The notes: generated by a model from the sequence alone, not told the origin. 64,000 bases of DNA from Prochlorococcus marinus str. MIT 0917 (GCF_027359575.1 NZ_CP114784.1:1859819-1923818); one strand, 5' to 3'; shown: positions 20,316 through 30,844, counted from the stretch's first letter. Translations and numbers: made by a program.

Positions 20316-21662
20316 ATGAGACAAGCCAAAACTGGATGGAAATGGGCTATCGCTCTATTTTCATTGCTTTTAACTTTTTTAATATGGCGTCAAGGTTTGC
20401 AAGAAAGCTTTGAACGACCCTCTGTAGCTCCAAAGATTTCTTTGATGCAAACTGAGATGGCAGTATCAGCCACTTCATCTTTACCTGAAACAATACAAGA
20501 TGTATTTTTAGGTTCAGCACCTCAAAAAAAACTTTATCAAGCTCTCAGTGTAATTCCTTTGGAACAAATTGAGGATAGACAGAGACTGTTATTAGCAGTT
20601 CTGGAAGAGTCTGAGAATGAGCAAGAATTGATTCTGAAGAATGGTTTTAATGATAAAAACTTTGAAACAGTTAGAAGTTATATTTTAGATAGGCAAGAAG
20701 GTAAAGAACTAAATACATTTCCTGATTTTGATGAGATTGAATTAGACCCTTTACTTTATCAGGTTTCATGCTCTGCTTTGGGATTCTCTGATCAAAAGTG
20801 TATTAATCAAAAATATAACTCCCGTTGTGCCATAAGGCTTTTGATATCACAACTTTTGCCATTTTTTACTTCTTTTATAGGGGTTGTATTATTAATTAGG
20901 TATGCTTTGATTTTTCTAAGAAAGAAAAATACTCCATGGCCAGAAGTTATAGCTCCTCCCTTGTCATTAATAGATATGGTTCTACTTATTTCAGGCGGTT
21001 TTGTTGTTATTGGTGAAGTTGTTTTTCCCGCTCTAATTGTACCAACAACTGATTTATTGTTTAATAATTTAGCCTCTCCATTAAAAGAGTCTTTAAGAGT
21101 ATTTATTGGCTACTGTTCAATGACTATAGGTCCTTTATTTATAATTAGATATCAATTAATGGGCGTAGTTTCTTCTGGAGTTGATGGAGGATGGTTGCAA
21201 TGGAAAATCAAACCAATCAAAGAAGGACTTTTTAAATCAATAAGTGGATGGTTAATGGTTATGCCTTTAGTGCTGCTTGTTGGATGGCTAATGAATGAAA
21301 TTATTGGTGACCAGGGTGGAAGTAATCCATTGTTAGAACTGGTTTTAGGTAGTGATGAATTTATCCCATTGCTTTTCCTTTTGATTACGACTGTCGTTTT
21401 GGCTCCAGTCTTTGAGGAGTTAGTTTTTAGAGGTATTCTTTTGCCTGTATTGGTATCCAAAGTTGGCAAAATCAGCGGAGTTTTATTCAGTGCCTTGATC
21501 TTTGCTTTGGCTCATTTAAGTATAGGGGAATTACCTCCTCTATTCGTTTTAGGAATTGGTCTTGGTTTAATGAGATTGAGTTCAGGAAGGCTATTTCCTT
21601 GTGCACTTATGCATTCTCTTTGGAATGGAGTGACTTTTATTAGCTTATTGTTAGTAGCTTGA
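20316..21662 (+). CDS. CPBP-family intramembrane metalloprotease
   Basis: A 448-residue membrane protein. One N-terminal membrane segment and a soluble domain (about 40-180) precede six or so helices carrying the CPBP/Abi motifs: PVFEELVFRGILLP, ALAHLSIGELPPLF and LMHSLWNG. These supply the Glu-Glu and His residues of the intramembrane protease site. CPBP proteins process prenylated substrates or act in protein quality control; the substrate here is unknown. Divergent from the tandem phosphatase. Confidence 0.85.
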   Translation: MRQAKTGWKWAIALFSLLLTFLIWRQGLQESFERPSVAPKISLMQTEMAVSATSSLPETIQDVFLGSAPQKKLYQALSVIPLEQIEDRQRLLLAVLEESENEQELILKNGFNDKNFETVRSYILDRQEGKELNTFPDFDEIELDPLLYQVSCSALGFSDQKCINQKYNSRCAIRLLISQLLPFFTSFIGVVLLIRYALIFLRKKNTPWPEVIAPPLSLIDMVLLISGGFVVIGEVVFPALIVPTTDLLFNNLASPLKESLRVFIGYCSMTIGPLFIIRYQLMGVVSSGVDGGWLQWKIKPIKEGLFKSISGWLMVMPLVLLVGWLMNEIIGDQGGSNPLLELVLGSDEFIPLLFLLITTVVLAPVFEELVFRGILLPVLVSKVGKISGVLFSALIFALAHLSIGELPPLFVLGIGLGLMRLSSGRLFPCALMHSLWNGVTFISLLLVA

Positions 21663-21734
21663 TATGAAATAAAAAAAACATCAGTATTTCATCTCTTGCA
21701 GTTGCTTAATCAAGGTGTTTGACTTGAATTACTT

Positions 21735-22211
21735 TTGAATTTTGATTTGGTTAGTCGCACTCCATATAAACAAAAAGTAGGACAATTTCAAAAAAAGAAG
21801 TTGCCCAAGGGTTTGTTAAATAGTCTTTTCTCGTCAAAGCCGGTTCAACGAAAATTTTCAATTCAATCTGCTCTTCATATTGTTTTAGATGGTGCATTAC
21901 TAGGCATACTCATGACAGTGGCGATAATGTCATCCGTTGCTCTTCACTCTCAATATTTGTGGACTAAATCTTTTACTAAACTTGAAACTACTAGGGATTT
22001 GAACCGAAGGATATTGGAATCAACTTCAATTCTTGAAAGCTACCTATTGAAAAATCAAAAGTTGGCTAGACATTTAGTTTCGACTAAAGCTGAAGATCTT
22101 TTATATGTGGACAGACCAAAACCTGAAGAAACAAAAAAACTATTCGATATGACATTTAAAAGTAAATTACTAGAGAGAATATCTTCTTTCCCTATTAAGT
22201 CAGGTTATTAA
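21735..22211 (+). CDS. FtsL-like single-pass division protein candidate
   Basis: A 158-residue protein with a basic cytoplasmic N-terminus (about 50 residues), one membrane helix (ALLGILMTVAIMSSVALHS, about residues 54-72) and an extracytoplasmic helix likely to form a coiled coil (about 80-125). That topology and its place 8 bases before ftsI resemble FtsL in other bacteria. The sequence itself is not recognisably FtsL, and FtsL is poorly identified in cyanobacteria. The frame has only TTG starts near the beginning, and the exact start is uncertain. Confidence 0.55.
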   Translation: MNFDLVSRTPYKQKVGQFQKKKLPKGLLNSLFSSKPVQRKFSIQSALHIVLDGALLGILMTVAIMSSVALHSQYLWTKSFTKLETTRDLNRRILESTSILESYLLKNQKLARHLVSTKAEDLLYVDRPKPEETKKLFDMTFKSKLLERISSFPIKSGY

Positions 22212-22219
22212 TAATTTAC

Positions 22220-24016
22220 ATGAGAAGTATTAATTCTAGAAAGAAGAGAAAGAGTTTTAAAGTGAAAACTCTTTCACCCCTATCTCAGTCTAGATTTAGA
22301 ATTATTTTTCTTTTGTTATGTCTTGGACTTGGGGGGCTTTCTTTAAGAGTAGGTTGGCTTCAACTATTTCGGTCTGAGCAATTAAGAGCTCTTGCACGTG
22401 AAGTTCAAACAGAACAAAAGAACCCTTTGGGAACACGTCGATCTATTTTAGATAGAAATGGAAAGCTTGTCGCAATAGATGAGAGACGCTTTAAGATTTG
22501 GGCACATCCAAGGTATTTTAAGTTTCCTGGTGATTCATCTAGGACAGTGCGTAAGCCAGTGGAAGTAGCAAAACTTCTCTCTTCGCCACTATCCAAAAGT
22601 GTTGATGAGATCCTAAACAAATTAGGAAATTATTCTTCAGGGGTAAAACTTGCAGATGGTGTAACGCCTGAGAAGGCTAATACAATTAAGAAACTTGGGA
22701 TAAGTGGTATTGATTTGGAGGTGTATCCTCAAAGGCTTTATCCTCATGGATCACTTTTTGCAAATGTAGTTGGTTTTTTGGATTTAGATAGAAGACCTCA
22801 GGCTGGATTGGAATTAAGTTTAGATAGAGATCTAAAGCGTCTAGAGAAAGCAAGTGTAATCAGAAGAGGAGCTGATGGAACCCCTTTACCTATAGGTGTT
22901 CAACGTGGTGTTTTTGATGAGGATCAACTAAGTCTACAATTAACATTAGATGTAAGGCTACAAGAGGTAGCCGTTAAAGAAATAAGTAAGCAAGTAAAGA
23001 AGTGGAAAGCAAAAAAAGGTGTGGTAATCGTAATGGATATAGATACAGGAGAACTTCTGGCATTGGCTTCTACACCAACTTATGATCCAAATAAATATTG
23101 GGATTATTCTCCATCTCTTTTTAAAGAATGGTCAGTGCAAGAACTTTTTGAACCTGGTTCTACCTTTAAGCCAATTAATTTGGCATTGGCATTGGAGGAG
23201 GGAGTTATAAGCCCTAAGGGAGAAGTCAATGATGATGGTCTAATTACAGTAGGAGGATGGCCTCTCTCTAATTGGGATCGAAAGCCCAATGGGATATTGA
23301 CTTTCCCTGAGGTATTACAAGTCTCAAGCAATGTAGGTATGGTTAAGATCATGAATAAATTGAATGCGAGTAATTACTGGCAATGGTTAAGGCGCTTAGG
23401 TATTGATGAAATCCCAGAGACTGATCTTCCAGGAGCAGTCTCTGGGCAAATAAAATCAAAGCAGACTTTTGTTAATCAACCGATAGAACCTGCGGTAGCC
23501 TCCTTTGGTCAAGGCTTTTCTATTACTCCGCTTAAATTAGCTCAATTGCATGCTTTGATTGCAAATGGTGGCAGACTTGTTAAGCCTCATATCACTAAAG
23601 GCCTTAAAGGTGATTATGAGTCGTATTTCAATACTCCTTCAGAATCTAAGCAGATTTTATCTCCTGAAGTTACAAATACTGTTCTTGGATGGATGGAAAC
23701 AGTGGTGTCCTTTTACGATGAAAGTGGTATTGAGGTAAATGTTCCTGGCTATCGAATTGGAGGGAAAACAGGTACGGCACAAAAATCGCAAGATGGTTTT
23801 AACTATAATTCTAAAATTTGCAGTTTTGTTGCAAGTCTTCCTATCGATGATCCTCGCTTTGTCGTTTTAGCAGTTGTTGATGACCCCCAAAAGCCAAATG
23901 CCTATGGATCAACTGTGGCTCTCCCTGTGGCAAAGAAAATTATTGAGACTTTGCTTGTGATTGAAAAAATCCCGCCAAGTATTTCTAAAAAAGAGCATTT
24001 AGCTATCAAAAGCTAA
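22220..24016 (+). CDS. ftsI: Septal peptidoglycan transpeptidase FtsI (class B PBP)
   Basis: A 598-residue penicillin-binding protein. After a basic start, one membrane helix (IIFLLLCLGLGGLSLRVGWL) leads to the class B pedestal with GTRRSILDRNGKLVA. The transpeptidase domain carries all three active-site motifs: STFK in EPGSTFKPIN, the SSN triad, and KTGTAQ. Crosslinks septal peptidoglycan with FtsW. It sits directly after the FtsL-like gene, consistent with a division operon. Confidence 0.93.
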   Translation: MRSINSRKKRKSFKVKTLSPLSQSRFRIIFLLLCLGLGGLSLRVGWLQLFRSEQLRALAREVQTEQKNPLGTRRSILDRNGKLVAIDERRFKIWAHPRYFKFPGDSSRTVRKPVEVAKLLSSPLSKSVDEILNKLGNYSSGVKLADGVTPEKANTIKKLGISGIDLEVYPQRLYPHGSLFANVVGFLDLDRRPQAGLELSLDRDLKRLEKASVIRRGADGTPLPIGVQRGVFDEDQLSLQLTLDVRLQEVAVKEISKQVKKWKAKKGVVIVMDIDTGELLALASTPTYDPNKYWDYSPSLFKEWSVQELFEPGSTFKPINLALALEEGVISPKGEVNDDGLITVGGWPLSNWDRKPNGILTFPEVLQVSSNVGMVKIMNKLNASNYWQWLRRLGIDEIPETDLPGAVSGQIKSKQTFVNQPIEPAVASFGQGFSITPLKLAQLHALIANGGRLVKPHITKGLKGDYESYFNTPSESKQILSPEVTNTVLGWMETVVSFYDESGIEVNVPGYRIGGKTGTAQKSQDGFNYNSKICSFVASLPIDDPRFVVLAVVDDPQKPNAYGSTVALPVAKKIIETLLVIEKIPPSISKKEHLAIKS

Positions 24017-24108
24017 GAGATGGCTAAATTTTTCCAAAAGTACTAATTAAAGGGTGAAATCTATTACAAATATAGCTAGTCTATGACATATGAAAGACGT
24101 TTTTAATT

Positions 24109-25107
24109 ATGGAATCCCTTCTTAATCAGTTATCCTCAATGACTGTAGTTGTTGCTGATACGGGTGATCTTGAAGCGATCAAAAAATTTCATCCCAGAGA
24201 CGCTACAACAAACCCTTCTTTGATTCTCGCGGCCGCACAAATACCTGCTTATCAAAATTTAATTGATCAAGCACTTACTACTTCAAGAGAAATGTTAGGA
24301 GCCAGTGCTTCCAATACTGATGTGGTTAAGGAAGCTTTAGATGAACTTTGTGTTGTCTTTGGGAAAGAGATTTTGAAATTAATTCCTGGCCGTGTTTCAA
24401 CAGAGGTTGATGCTCGGCTAAGTTTTGATACTGATGCCACTATTGCAAAAGCAAGAAAAATAATTGCTAAATATAATCATGATGGTATTTCTAACGATCG
24501 GGTTTTAATCAAAATTGCTTCTACTTGGGAGGGGATAAAAGCTGCTGAGGTATTGGAAAAAGAGAATATTCATTGCAATCTAACTTTATTGTTTAATTTT
24601 TATCAAGCAGTTGCTTGTGCTGAGGCAGGTGTAACGCTTATTTCACCATTTGTTGGAAGGATTTTAGATTGGTATAAATCTGCGACAGGAAGAGATTCTT
24701 ATCCAGCGTCTGAAGACCCAGGGGTCGTTTCTGTTACTAAAATATTTAATTATTTCAAGTCAAACGACTATAAGACAGAAGTTATGGGAGCAAGTTTCAG
24801 GAATATCGAGGAAATAACAGAGCTTGCAGGATGTGATTTGTTAACGATTTCCCCTAAATTACTTCAGCAACTTAATGAAGCATATTCGGACTTGCCAATT
24901 AAGTTAAATGCACAAAAACCTTTAGTCATTGATGAGGCAATTCATTTGGATCAGACATCTTTTGAACTAATGATGGCTGGAGATAAAATGGCTACGGAAA
25001 AACTTGATGAAGGAATTAGCGGTTTTAGTAAAGCAATTGATAAATTAGAAAATCAACTGAACGAAAGACTTGAGTTGATTGAAGGAGGAATTGCCCTGAC
25101 TCTTTGA
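24109..25107 (+). CDS. tal: Transaldolase
   Basis: Transfers dihydroxyacetone units between sugar phosphates in the pentose phosphate pathway. The 332-residue class I enzyme has [24 protein letters not shown] at its N-terminus and the Schiff-base lysine region [19 protein letters not shown]-independent housekeeping carbon metabolism; in marine cyanobacteria the cyanophage-borne transaldolases are a separate shorter type. A strong hairpin with T-tail lies just downstream. Confidence 0.96.
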   Translation: MESLLNQLSSMTVVVADTGDLEAIKKFHPRDATTNPSLILAAAQIPAYQNLIDQALTTSREMLGASASNTDVVKEALDELCVVFGKEILKLIPGRVSTEVDARLSFDTDATIAKARKIIAKYNHDGISNDRVLIKIASTWEGIKAAEVLEKENIHCNLTLLFNFYQAVACAEAGVTLISPFVGRILDWYKSATGRDSYPASEDPGVVSVTKIFNYFKSNDYKTEVMGASFRNIEEITELAGCDLLTISPKLLQQLNEAYSDLPIKLNAQKPLVIDEAIHLDQTSFELMMAGDKMATEKLDEGISGFSKAIDKLENQLNERLELIEGGIALTL

Positions 25108-25110
25108 AAT

Positions 25111-26241
25111 TTAATTTTGAAAGAGTAATCTCTTGATTACTCTTTTTGCAATATCTTCATAACTCATCTCACCTGAAAGAATTTGTGCAATTCTTTTTGG
25201 AGCAGTTGGTCTTTTTACTCCTAGTTGATATCCAGCTTTGGGAAAACGATAAAAAACTTGAGAAATTCTTTTACCCCAAGCCATAGAATTCCCCCATTTT
25301 TTTTTCATTGTTTTTGTGTATGCATCTAAACAATCGACTTCTGCATCTAACCAATAAATAAGGCTTTTTGCGGCTTCAAATCCACTCATCAAAGCAGGTC
25401 TTAATCCTTCTGCTAAAAAAGGATCACATAATGAGGCGGCATCACCAACCAGAAGAATTCCTTCTCCGTTTAAATTACTGTGGCCATTCCATATCCTTAG
25501 TTTTTTTTTATGACCAATTACTTCAGAAGGTTCAAAACCTAAATCAGGAAGAAATGTTTTAAGTATTTCATTAACTGGAACTGAATTTTTATCATCTAGA
25601 AAAGTTCCCATCCCAATATTTACTTCATTGTTTAATGGAAATGCCCATGCAAACCCATTTTTTACTAGGCCAAACTCAAATCTAGCAGTTTCATTCCCTA
25701 ATTTCCCCCGCCTTTTAATTCTTCCTGAGAAAGTAGAGGCAAATTTTTGGTGATTTGGACCTAAATTAAAAGCTTTAGGCCATGGTGATTGAGAACCATC
25801 AGCAATAACAACTGCTTTTGCCTCTATTTGTCTCCCATCAAGAGCGGTGATATGCCAAATATTAGAATTTTTTTTTAAATCGACTACCTTAAAAGTAGTC
25901 AATAAATTACAACCAGAATTGAGTGCTTGATCTAATAAAAATGAATCAAGTTTTTCACGTTTAACTATCCAAAAAGGAGAAGATCCAGAGAGCTTAGCAA
26001 CGACTTTGTCGGTATTACACCAACTAAACTCTACATTTGTTATTACCTCATCAACTATTGGTAAAAGTTCAAAAGGAAACCAATTTTGCACAGCAGCAGA
26101 CATTCCACCTCCGCAGATTCTCAATGGAGAGGAAATATTTTTTTCAAGAATACATACCTTTTTATTTTTGCTAGCTAGATGAAATGCTGTAGTAGTGCCT
26201 GATACTCCCCCTCCAATAATGGCAACATCTATGAGGGTCAA
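25111..26241 (-). CDS. FAD-dependent oxidoreductase, geranylgeranyl-reductase-like
   Basis: A 376-residue flavoprotein with N-terminal Rossmann motif [16 protein letters not shown] and the C-terminal [22 protein letters not shown] segment. These are shared by geranylgeranyl reductases and related monooxygenase-fold enzymes. It probably reduces an isoprenoid or lipid, but the substrate is not visible; the true chlorophyll-pathway ChlP should be elsewhere. Its ATG overlaps the frr stop by 4 bases, so the two are translationally coupled. Confidence 0.8.
   Translation of the reverse strand: MTLIDVAIIGGGVSGTTTAFHLASKNKKVCILEKNISSPLRICGGGMSAAVQNWFPFELLPIVDEVITNVEFSWCNTDKVVAKLSGSSPFWIVKREKLDSFLLDQALNSGCNLLTTFKVVDLKKNSNIWHITALDGRQIEAKAVVIADGSQSPWPKAFNLGPNHQKFASTFSGRIKRRGKLGNETARFEFGLVKNGFAWAFPLNNEVNIGMGTFLDDKNSVPVNEILKTFLPDLGFEPSEVIGHKKKLRIWNGHSNLNGEGILLVGDAASLCDPFLAEGLRPALMSGFEAAKSLIYWLDAEVDCLDAYTKTMKKKWGNSMAWGKRISQVFYRFPKAGYQLGVKRPTAPKRIAQILSGEMSYEDIAKRVIKRLLFQN
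25120..25147 (+). terminator. Intrinsic terminator of tal, inside the convergent gene's 3' end
   Basis: AAAGAGTAATC and GATTACTCTTT form a perfect 11-bp stem with loop TCTT, followed by a short T-run on the plus strand. It fits a rho-independent terminator for tal. The bases also encode the last residues of the convergent oxidoreductase. Confidence 0.75.
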
Positions 26242-26786
26242 ACTTTTAAGATCTCAGCTTCTTTTTCAGAAAGTTTTTTTTCAATATCTTTAATAAAATT
26301 ATCAGTCTCTTTCTGAATTGTTTCCTGTTCATCTCTGCTTTGATCTTCGGAAAGATCACCATCCTTTTCAGATTTTTTGACTCTCTCTATTGCATCACGG
26401 CGTATATTCCTTAGGGCAACTTTTCCTTCCTCTGCATATTTGGATGCGAGTTTGCAAAATTCTTTTCTACGCTCTTCAGTTAAAGGTGGAACATTGATAC
26501 GAATTATTTTGCCATCATTATTTGGAGTAAAACCTAGATCACTTGTAGCAATTGCTTTTTCTATGGAGGCTAATGAGCCCAAGTCGAATGGTTGAATTGC
26601 TATCGTTTGAGAATCAGGAGTAGTTATAGTTGCAAGTGACTTTAGTGGAGTGTCAGTTCCATAGTATTCGACTGATATTCTGTCTAATAAGGACGTATTT
26701 GCTCTTCCCGTCCTGATGGTATTGAAATTCCTCTGAGCTGCTTCAACAGACTTTCTCATTGTGGTTTTTAGCTCTTGGTTTGACAT
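26238..26786 (-). CDS. frr: Ribosome recycling factor
   Basis: Splits post-termination ribosomes with EF-G. The 182-residue protein has the helical [28 protein letters not shown] opening, [10 protein letters not shown], and the C-terminal helices with [10 protein letters not shown]. Length is standard. It follows pyrH by about 50 bases in the common bacterial pyrH-frr order. Confidence 0.97.
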   Translation of the reverse strand: MSNQELKTTMRKSVEAAQRNFNTIRTGRANTSLLDRISVEYYGTDTPLKSLATITTPDSQTIAIQPFDLGSLASIEKAIATSDLGFTPNNDGKIIRINVPPLTEERRKEFCKLASKYAEEGKVALRNIRRDAIERVKKSEKDGDLSEDQSRDEQETIQKETDNFIKDIEKKLSEKEAEILKV

Positions 26787-26837
26787 TTAGATAAAGCTAT
26801 TGCGAAGGGATCATTAAAAAGTTGCAGAAAATTAATG

Positions 26838-27551
26838 TTAACTTGAATTAGATATTCTTGATCCAATTGGTTCGCCAGAAATAGCCTTAGCAATATTCCC
26901 AGGTTGGAAAATATTAAAAACAACTATAGGGATTTTATTATCTTTGCAAAGAGCAATAGCAGTGCTATCCATGACTCCTATTTCGTTGGCTAATACATCT
27001 TGAAATGTGAGATTGTCATATTTGACGGCATCAGAGAATTTCTTTGGATCTCGATCGTAAACCCCATCAACTTTAGTAGCTTTGAAAACAACTTCTGCGT
27101 TGATTTCAGCTGCTCTAAGCGCAGCAGTGGTATCAGTTGTAAAAAATGGATTACCACACCCACCTCCAAAAACCACAACCCTCCCTTTCTCAAGATGTCT
27201 TATTGCTCTTCTTCTTATGTATGGTTCTGCAATCTGTTGCATGTCAATAGCAGATTGAACTCTTGTGGGAACCCCAGCTCTTTCTAATCCATCTTGAAGT
27301 GTTATTGCATTCATTACGGTTGCAAGCATTCCTACATAGTCAGCAGTGGCTCTATCCATTCCTGCAGCGGATCCTTTTAGACCTCTGAAAATATTTCCAC
27401 CGCCAACCACAATTGCTATTTGCGTGCCTTTTTCAACCACTTTTGAAACATCCTTGGCAATAGATTGAACTATTTCAGGATCAATTCCATAAGGTTTTTC
27501 TCCCATAAGAGCTTCACCACTGAGTTTTATAAGCGCTCTAGAGTATGCCAT
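26838..27551 (-). CDS. pyrH: UMP kinase
   Basis: Hexameric bacterial UMP kinase of the amino-acid kinase fold, allosterically regulated in pyrimidine synthesis. Motifs include [35 protein letters not shown] and [11 protein letters not shown]. The frame extends 10 codons upstream, but the ATG at 27551 giving [14 protein letters not shown] matches the family start. Upstream of frr. Confidence 0.96.
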   Translation of the reverse strand: MAYSRALIKLSGEALMGEKPYGIDPEIVQSIAKDVSKVVEKGTQIAIVVGGGNIFRGLKGSAAGMDRATADYVGMLATVMNAITLQDGLERAGVPTRVQSAIDMQQIAEPYIRRRAIRHLEKGRVVVFGGGCGNPFFTTDTTAALRAAEINAEVVFKATKVDGVYDRDPKKFSDAVKYDNLTFQDVLANEIGVMDSTAIALCKDNKIPIVVFNIFQPGNIAKAISGEPIGSRISNSS

Positions 27552-27648
27552 TAAAAATTCATAACAAATTGACAGTAGCAAGTCCTGGGAGAACGTCTTT
27601 AAATCTGTATTGGATCCCTTGCGATGGAAATATTTTCATGATTAAAGA

Positions 27649-28341
27649 TTAATATTCGATTCCTTTTTGTGCTTTTACTCCCTGCTCTCTAAAGGGATGA
27701 TGGATTAATTTCATTTCTGTCACAAGATCAGCCGAATCGATTAATTTTTTTGAAGCTCCTCTTCCAGTCAAGACTACATGTGTAAGTTCTGGGCGCAAAT
27801 TTATGCCATTTATAATTTCATCTTCATTTATATATCCAAGTTTTATTGCAACAATGATCTCATCTAGAATTATAAGTTTATAATTTGGGTCTTTGATATA
27901 AGAGATCGCCTTTCTCCAACTTGACTTAACCAAATTTATATCTTTATTTCTATCTTGTGTTTCCCACGTGAAACCTTCCCCACACGCATGAAACTTTAAT
28001 TTGTCCCCAAATATTTTCAGAGCTAATGACTCACCTGGTTCCCATCCACCTTTGATAAATTGAATAATTGCAACTTTGTAGTTATGACCAATAGTCCTTA
28101 ATCCCATACCAAGAGCTGCTGTTGTTTTGCCTTTCCCTTGCCCAGTATTAATCATTATTAGACCTTTTTCTTGATTTCTTTCTTTCAATCTTTTTGTCTG
28201 AACTTCTTTCCTCTTCTTCATCCTTTCTCGATATTTTTCTTCGGTAATATTTGGTATTAAATTACCACCCATTCCTATCTTTTCTGCACTCTCATCTAAG
28301 TTATTAAGTATTGAATCTTTATTTGGAATTTTATTTTTCAT
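27649..28341 (-). CDS. cobO: Corrinoid adenosyltransferase (CobO/BtuR type)
   Basis: Adenosylates the cobalt of corrinoids to make the active cofactor. After a basic N-terminal helix (about 60 residues), the P-loop NTGQGKGKTTAALG, IIQFIKGGW, the LIILDEI Walker-B-like segment and VLTGRGA are all present. Length 230 is normal for the family. Acts with CobK encoded at 9058-9867. Confidence 0.93.
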   Translation of the reverse strand: MKNKIPNKDSILNNLDESAEKIGMGGNLIPNITEEKYRERMKKRKEVQTKRLKERNQEKGLIMINTGQGKGKTTAALGMGLRTIGHNYKVAIIQFIKGGWEPGESLALKIFGDKLKFHACGEGFTWETQDRNKDINLVKSSWRKAISYIKDPNYKLIILDEIIVAIKLGYINEDEIINGINLRPELTHVVLTGRGASKKLIDSADLVTEMKLIHHPFREQGVKAQKGIEY

Positions 28342-28384
28342 TTCTTTATTTTAACGAACATACTTGAATTATATAAGTTATGCT

Positions 28385-28433
28385 AAAGAATAATTTGTAG
28401 AAATCAAATAGCTATAAATATTAATTATTCTTT
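28385..28433. repeat. 11-bp inverted repeat between cobO and the recombinase gene
   Basis: AAAGAATAATT (28385-28395) and AATTATTCTTT (28423-28433) are perfect inverted repeats with a 27-base spacer. The repeat sits just downstream of the recombinase gene stop. It could be a terminator-like stem, a recombinase binding site, or chance in AT-rich DNA. Confidence 0.4.
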
Positions 28434-28439
28434 TTGCTA

Positions 28440-29597
28440 TTATTTGAATCTAGATAGAGCATTATCAACAGCAATTTGCTGATCTCTTCTTGTTATCCAA
28501 TGATGATAGGTTTTTGTATGTATTGACACTGAGTGTCCCATCATTTTTGCAGCTACAGTATTTGGTAGGCCTATTAGGATTGTTCTAACTGCCCATGCAT
28601 GTCTTAAATCATAGGGAGTAAAAGATATTTTATATCTTCTAAATTGCTCAGATACTCTTCTTCCGATATGTTGAAGAGTTGTCTCTTTTAAATTTGTTTT
28701 AATTTCTGGGAGTAAAACTGAAGTATCAGTTATGTTTTCCAGCTCAAATAAACCAACCCATTCAGGATGAAATGGCCAAACTTGATGCTCTCCTGTTTTT
28801 GTATTTGGGAAAACACGAAGTATTTTATCCCCACCTTTTTTTAAACACGATAAATCACTAAAAAAGACTTCATGATTTCTAAGCCCATAGGCTGCCATTA
28901 GACCAAAAACAAATCTCCATTTTGGGTTTGGTATTAATTTAAAGTTATTAATGATTTCTTCATCGCTAGGTAATTTTCTAAAATTAGATTCGTTTATTCC
29001 ATAACCACTTTGAAGTAGTTTCCAGTTCTCAGGTAGCTCTAATTTAAGATGTCTGGCTAAAGCACTTAAAGCAATACCACATTGTTGCCTGCTCCTTGAA
29101 TTTTCTTTGTAACTTAAAAGGATTTTCACTAGAAGCTCCCCGTTTAATGTAAGAGTCGATTTATGACTTACTTCAATTAATCTGTTTAAATATGGTTTGT
29201 AAGCAGACTGCCAAGTGCTTCTCATCCCTGCTGGTGATTTGCTCCTAGATGTCTCAGAAAAAAATTGTTTTTTAAAGCTTTCTATTTCATTGCTTACTTC
29301 TATTTTATTAGTCTTTGTTGATGAGATGGCTTTTTCTTTAATCCAATTAGACCAGCAAAATTGGTTTTTTTTAAGTTGAAAATCAATTAATTCTATAGCT
29401 TTTCTAGCCTCTTCGAGACCGTTATTGTTGTATGGAAGTTTAAGACTGATTCTTTGAACTTTAGAAAAATCATGAGATTTCTTGTCTGGCAAAGAACCAC
29501 GAATATTTAAAACTTTACCCCTTTTCTCAATTCTTAAATTGATTCCTTTTGATTCAAGATCTTGATTGATATCTAGTAACTTTTGATTCTCGTCCAT
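28440..29597 (-). CDS. Tyrosine recombinase (phage-integrase family), chromosomal
   Basis: A 385-residue site-specific recombinase. The C-terminal catalytic half has the arginine in YGLRNHEVF, the H-x-x-R box in YDLRHAWAVR, the following histidine in MMGHSV and the nucleophile tyrosine in TKTYHHW, so all key residues are intact. The N-terminal half (about 1-180) is a SAM-like DNA-binding region. No tRNA, att repeat, prophage or transposon gene is nearby. It lies between cobO and hemH, both housekeeping genes, and I recall the same order in other Prochlorococcus. It may serve a chromosomal function, but this is inference. Confidence 0.85.
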   Translation of the reverse strand: MDENQKLLDINQDLESKGINLRIEKRGKVLNIRGSLPDKKSHDFSKVQRISLKLPYNNNGLEEARKAIELIDFQLKKNQFCWSNWIKEKAISSTKTNKIEVSNEIESFKKQFFSETSRSKSPAGMRSTWQSAYKPYLNRLIEVSHKSTLTLNGELLVKILLSYKENSRSRQQCGIALSALARHLKLELPENWKLLQSGYGINESNFRKLPSDEEIINNFKLIPNPKWRFVFGLMAAYGLRNHEVFFSDLSCLKKGGDKILRVFPNTKTGEHQVWPFHPEWVGLFELENITDTSVLLPEIKTNLKETTLQHIGRRVSEQFRRYKISFTPYDLRHAWAVRTILIGLPNTVAAKMMGHSVSIHTKTYHHWITRRDQQIAVDNALSRFK

Positions 29598-29668
29598 GAT
29601 CCTGTAAATTTAGCTAGCTTTACTTTGATAAGGGTTTGTATAACCTTTTATAAGGAGTTTTTTCTAAA

Positions 29669-30844
29669 ATGGCTCGGGTTGGTGTCCTCTTATTAAATCT
29701 CGGAGGTCCTGAGAGGATTAAGGACGTAGGCCCGTTTTTGTATAATTTATTTTCTGATCCAGAGATAATTCGTTTGCCAGTTCGTGCTTTTCAAAAACCT
29801 CTGGCTTGGCTTATAAGCTTATTAAGAAGTAGTAAATCACAAGAGGCATATAGATCGATTGGAGGCGGATCACCTTTACGTCGTATTACCGAGCAGCAGG
29901 CAAGAGAACTTCAAAGTTATCTTAGAAATATAGGAATAGACGCTACAACATATGTTGCTATGAGGTATTGGCATCCTTTCACTGAGTCAGCAGTAGCGGA
30001 TATGAAGGCTGACGGTGTTAGCGAAGTTGTTGTTTTACCTCTTTATCCCCATTTTTCTATAAGTACAAGTGGATCCAGCTTTAGAGAATTGAAAAGGTTA
30101 AAAGATGCTGACTCTGAGTTTGCAGGATTATCAATTCGTTGTATTCGTAGTTGGTTTGATCATCCATCCTATGTTTCTTCAATGGCTGAATTAATAAAGA
30201 AACAAATATTAGCTTGTGATTTACCCCAAGAGGCCCACGTTTTTTTTACGGCACATGGTGTTCCAAAAAGCTATGTAGAAGAAGCTGGAGATCCTTATCA
30301 AGATCAAATACAGAACTGTTCACTTTTGATTATTGACCAGCTTGAAAATGCGCTTGAATTCAGCAATTCATTCTCGCTCGCTTATCAAAGTAGAGTGGGG
30401 CCAGAAGAGTGGCTAAAACCATATACCGAAGAAGTATTAGAAAAACTTGGAAAATCCGGTGTTAAGGAACTTGTCGTGGTCCCAATAAGTTTTGTGAGTG
30501 AGCATATTGAAACTCTCCAAGAAATTGATATTGAGTATAAAGAAATTGCTCAGAAAAATGGAATTGTTAATTTTAAAAGAGTTCAAGCTCTTGATACCTA
30601 TCCGTTGTTTATTGAAGGATTGGCTGATCTTGTTTCTTCTTGCTTAAACGGCGAGGGGATTAGTTTAGAGGAAGCATCGAAATTGCCAGAAAGAGTAAAA
30701 CTTTATCCTCAAGAGAAATGGCAATGGGGTTGGAATAACAGCTCTGAAGTTTGGAATGGAAGAGTTGCAATGATTGTTTTTCTTTGTTTCTTGATGGAAT
30801 TAATAATTGGGGATGGACCTTTACACCAAATAGGTTTGCTTTAA
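29669..30844 (+). CDS. hemH: Ferrochelatase with C-terminal chlorophyll a/b-binding domain
   Basis: Inserts ferrous iron into protoporphyrin IX, the last heme step. The catalytic core (about 1-320) contains [10 protein letters not shown] at the start, [28 protein letters not shown] with the catalytic histidine, and [14 protein letters not shown]. After a linker, residues about 350-391 form a membrane helix with [18 protein letters not shown], the light-harvesting-like chlorophyll-binding motif. That domain is known in cyanobacterial and plastid ferrochelatases and couples activity to pigment state. A GGAG motif precedes the ATG. Confidence 0.96.
   Translation: MARVGVLLLNLGGPERIKDVGPFLYNLFSDPEIIRLPVRAFQKPLAWLISLLRSSKSQEAYRSIGGGSPLRRITEQQARELQSYLRNIGIDATTYVAMRYWHPFTESAVADMKADGVSEVVVLPLYPHFSISTSGSSFRELKRLKDADSEFAGLSIRCIRSWFDHPSYVSSMAELIKKQILACDLPQEAHVFFTAHGVPKSYVEEAGDPYQDQIQNCSLLIIDQLENALEFSNSFSLAYQSRVGPEEWLKPYTEEVLEKLGKSGVKELVVVPISFVSEHIETLQEIDIEYKEIAQKNGIVNFKRVQALDTYPLFIEGLADLVSSCLNGEGISLEEASKLPERVKLYPQEKWQWGWNNSSEVWNGRVAMIVFLCFLMELIIGDGPLHQIGLL

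Noticed and set aside
27552-27581. Ten-codon upstream extension of pyrH
   Set aside because: The ATG at 27551 yields the conserved UMP kinase start; the extension is hydrophobic and unlike the family.
28440-29597. Recombinase gene as part of a prophage or genomic island
   Set aside because: No tRNA, att-like direct repeat or mobile gene lies nearby; both flanks are housekeeping genes with the usual base composition.
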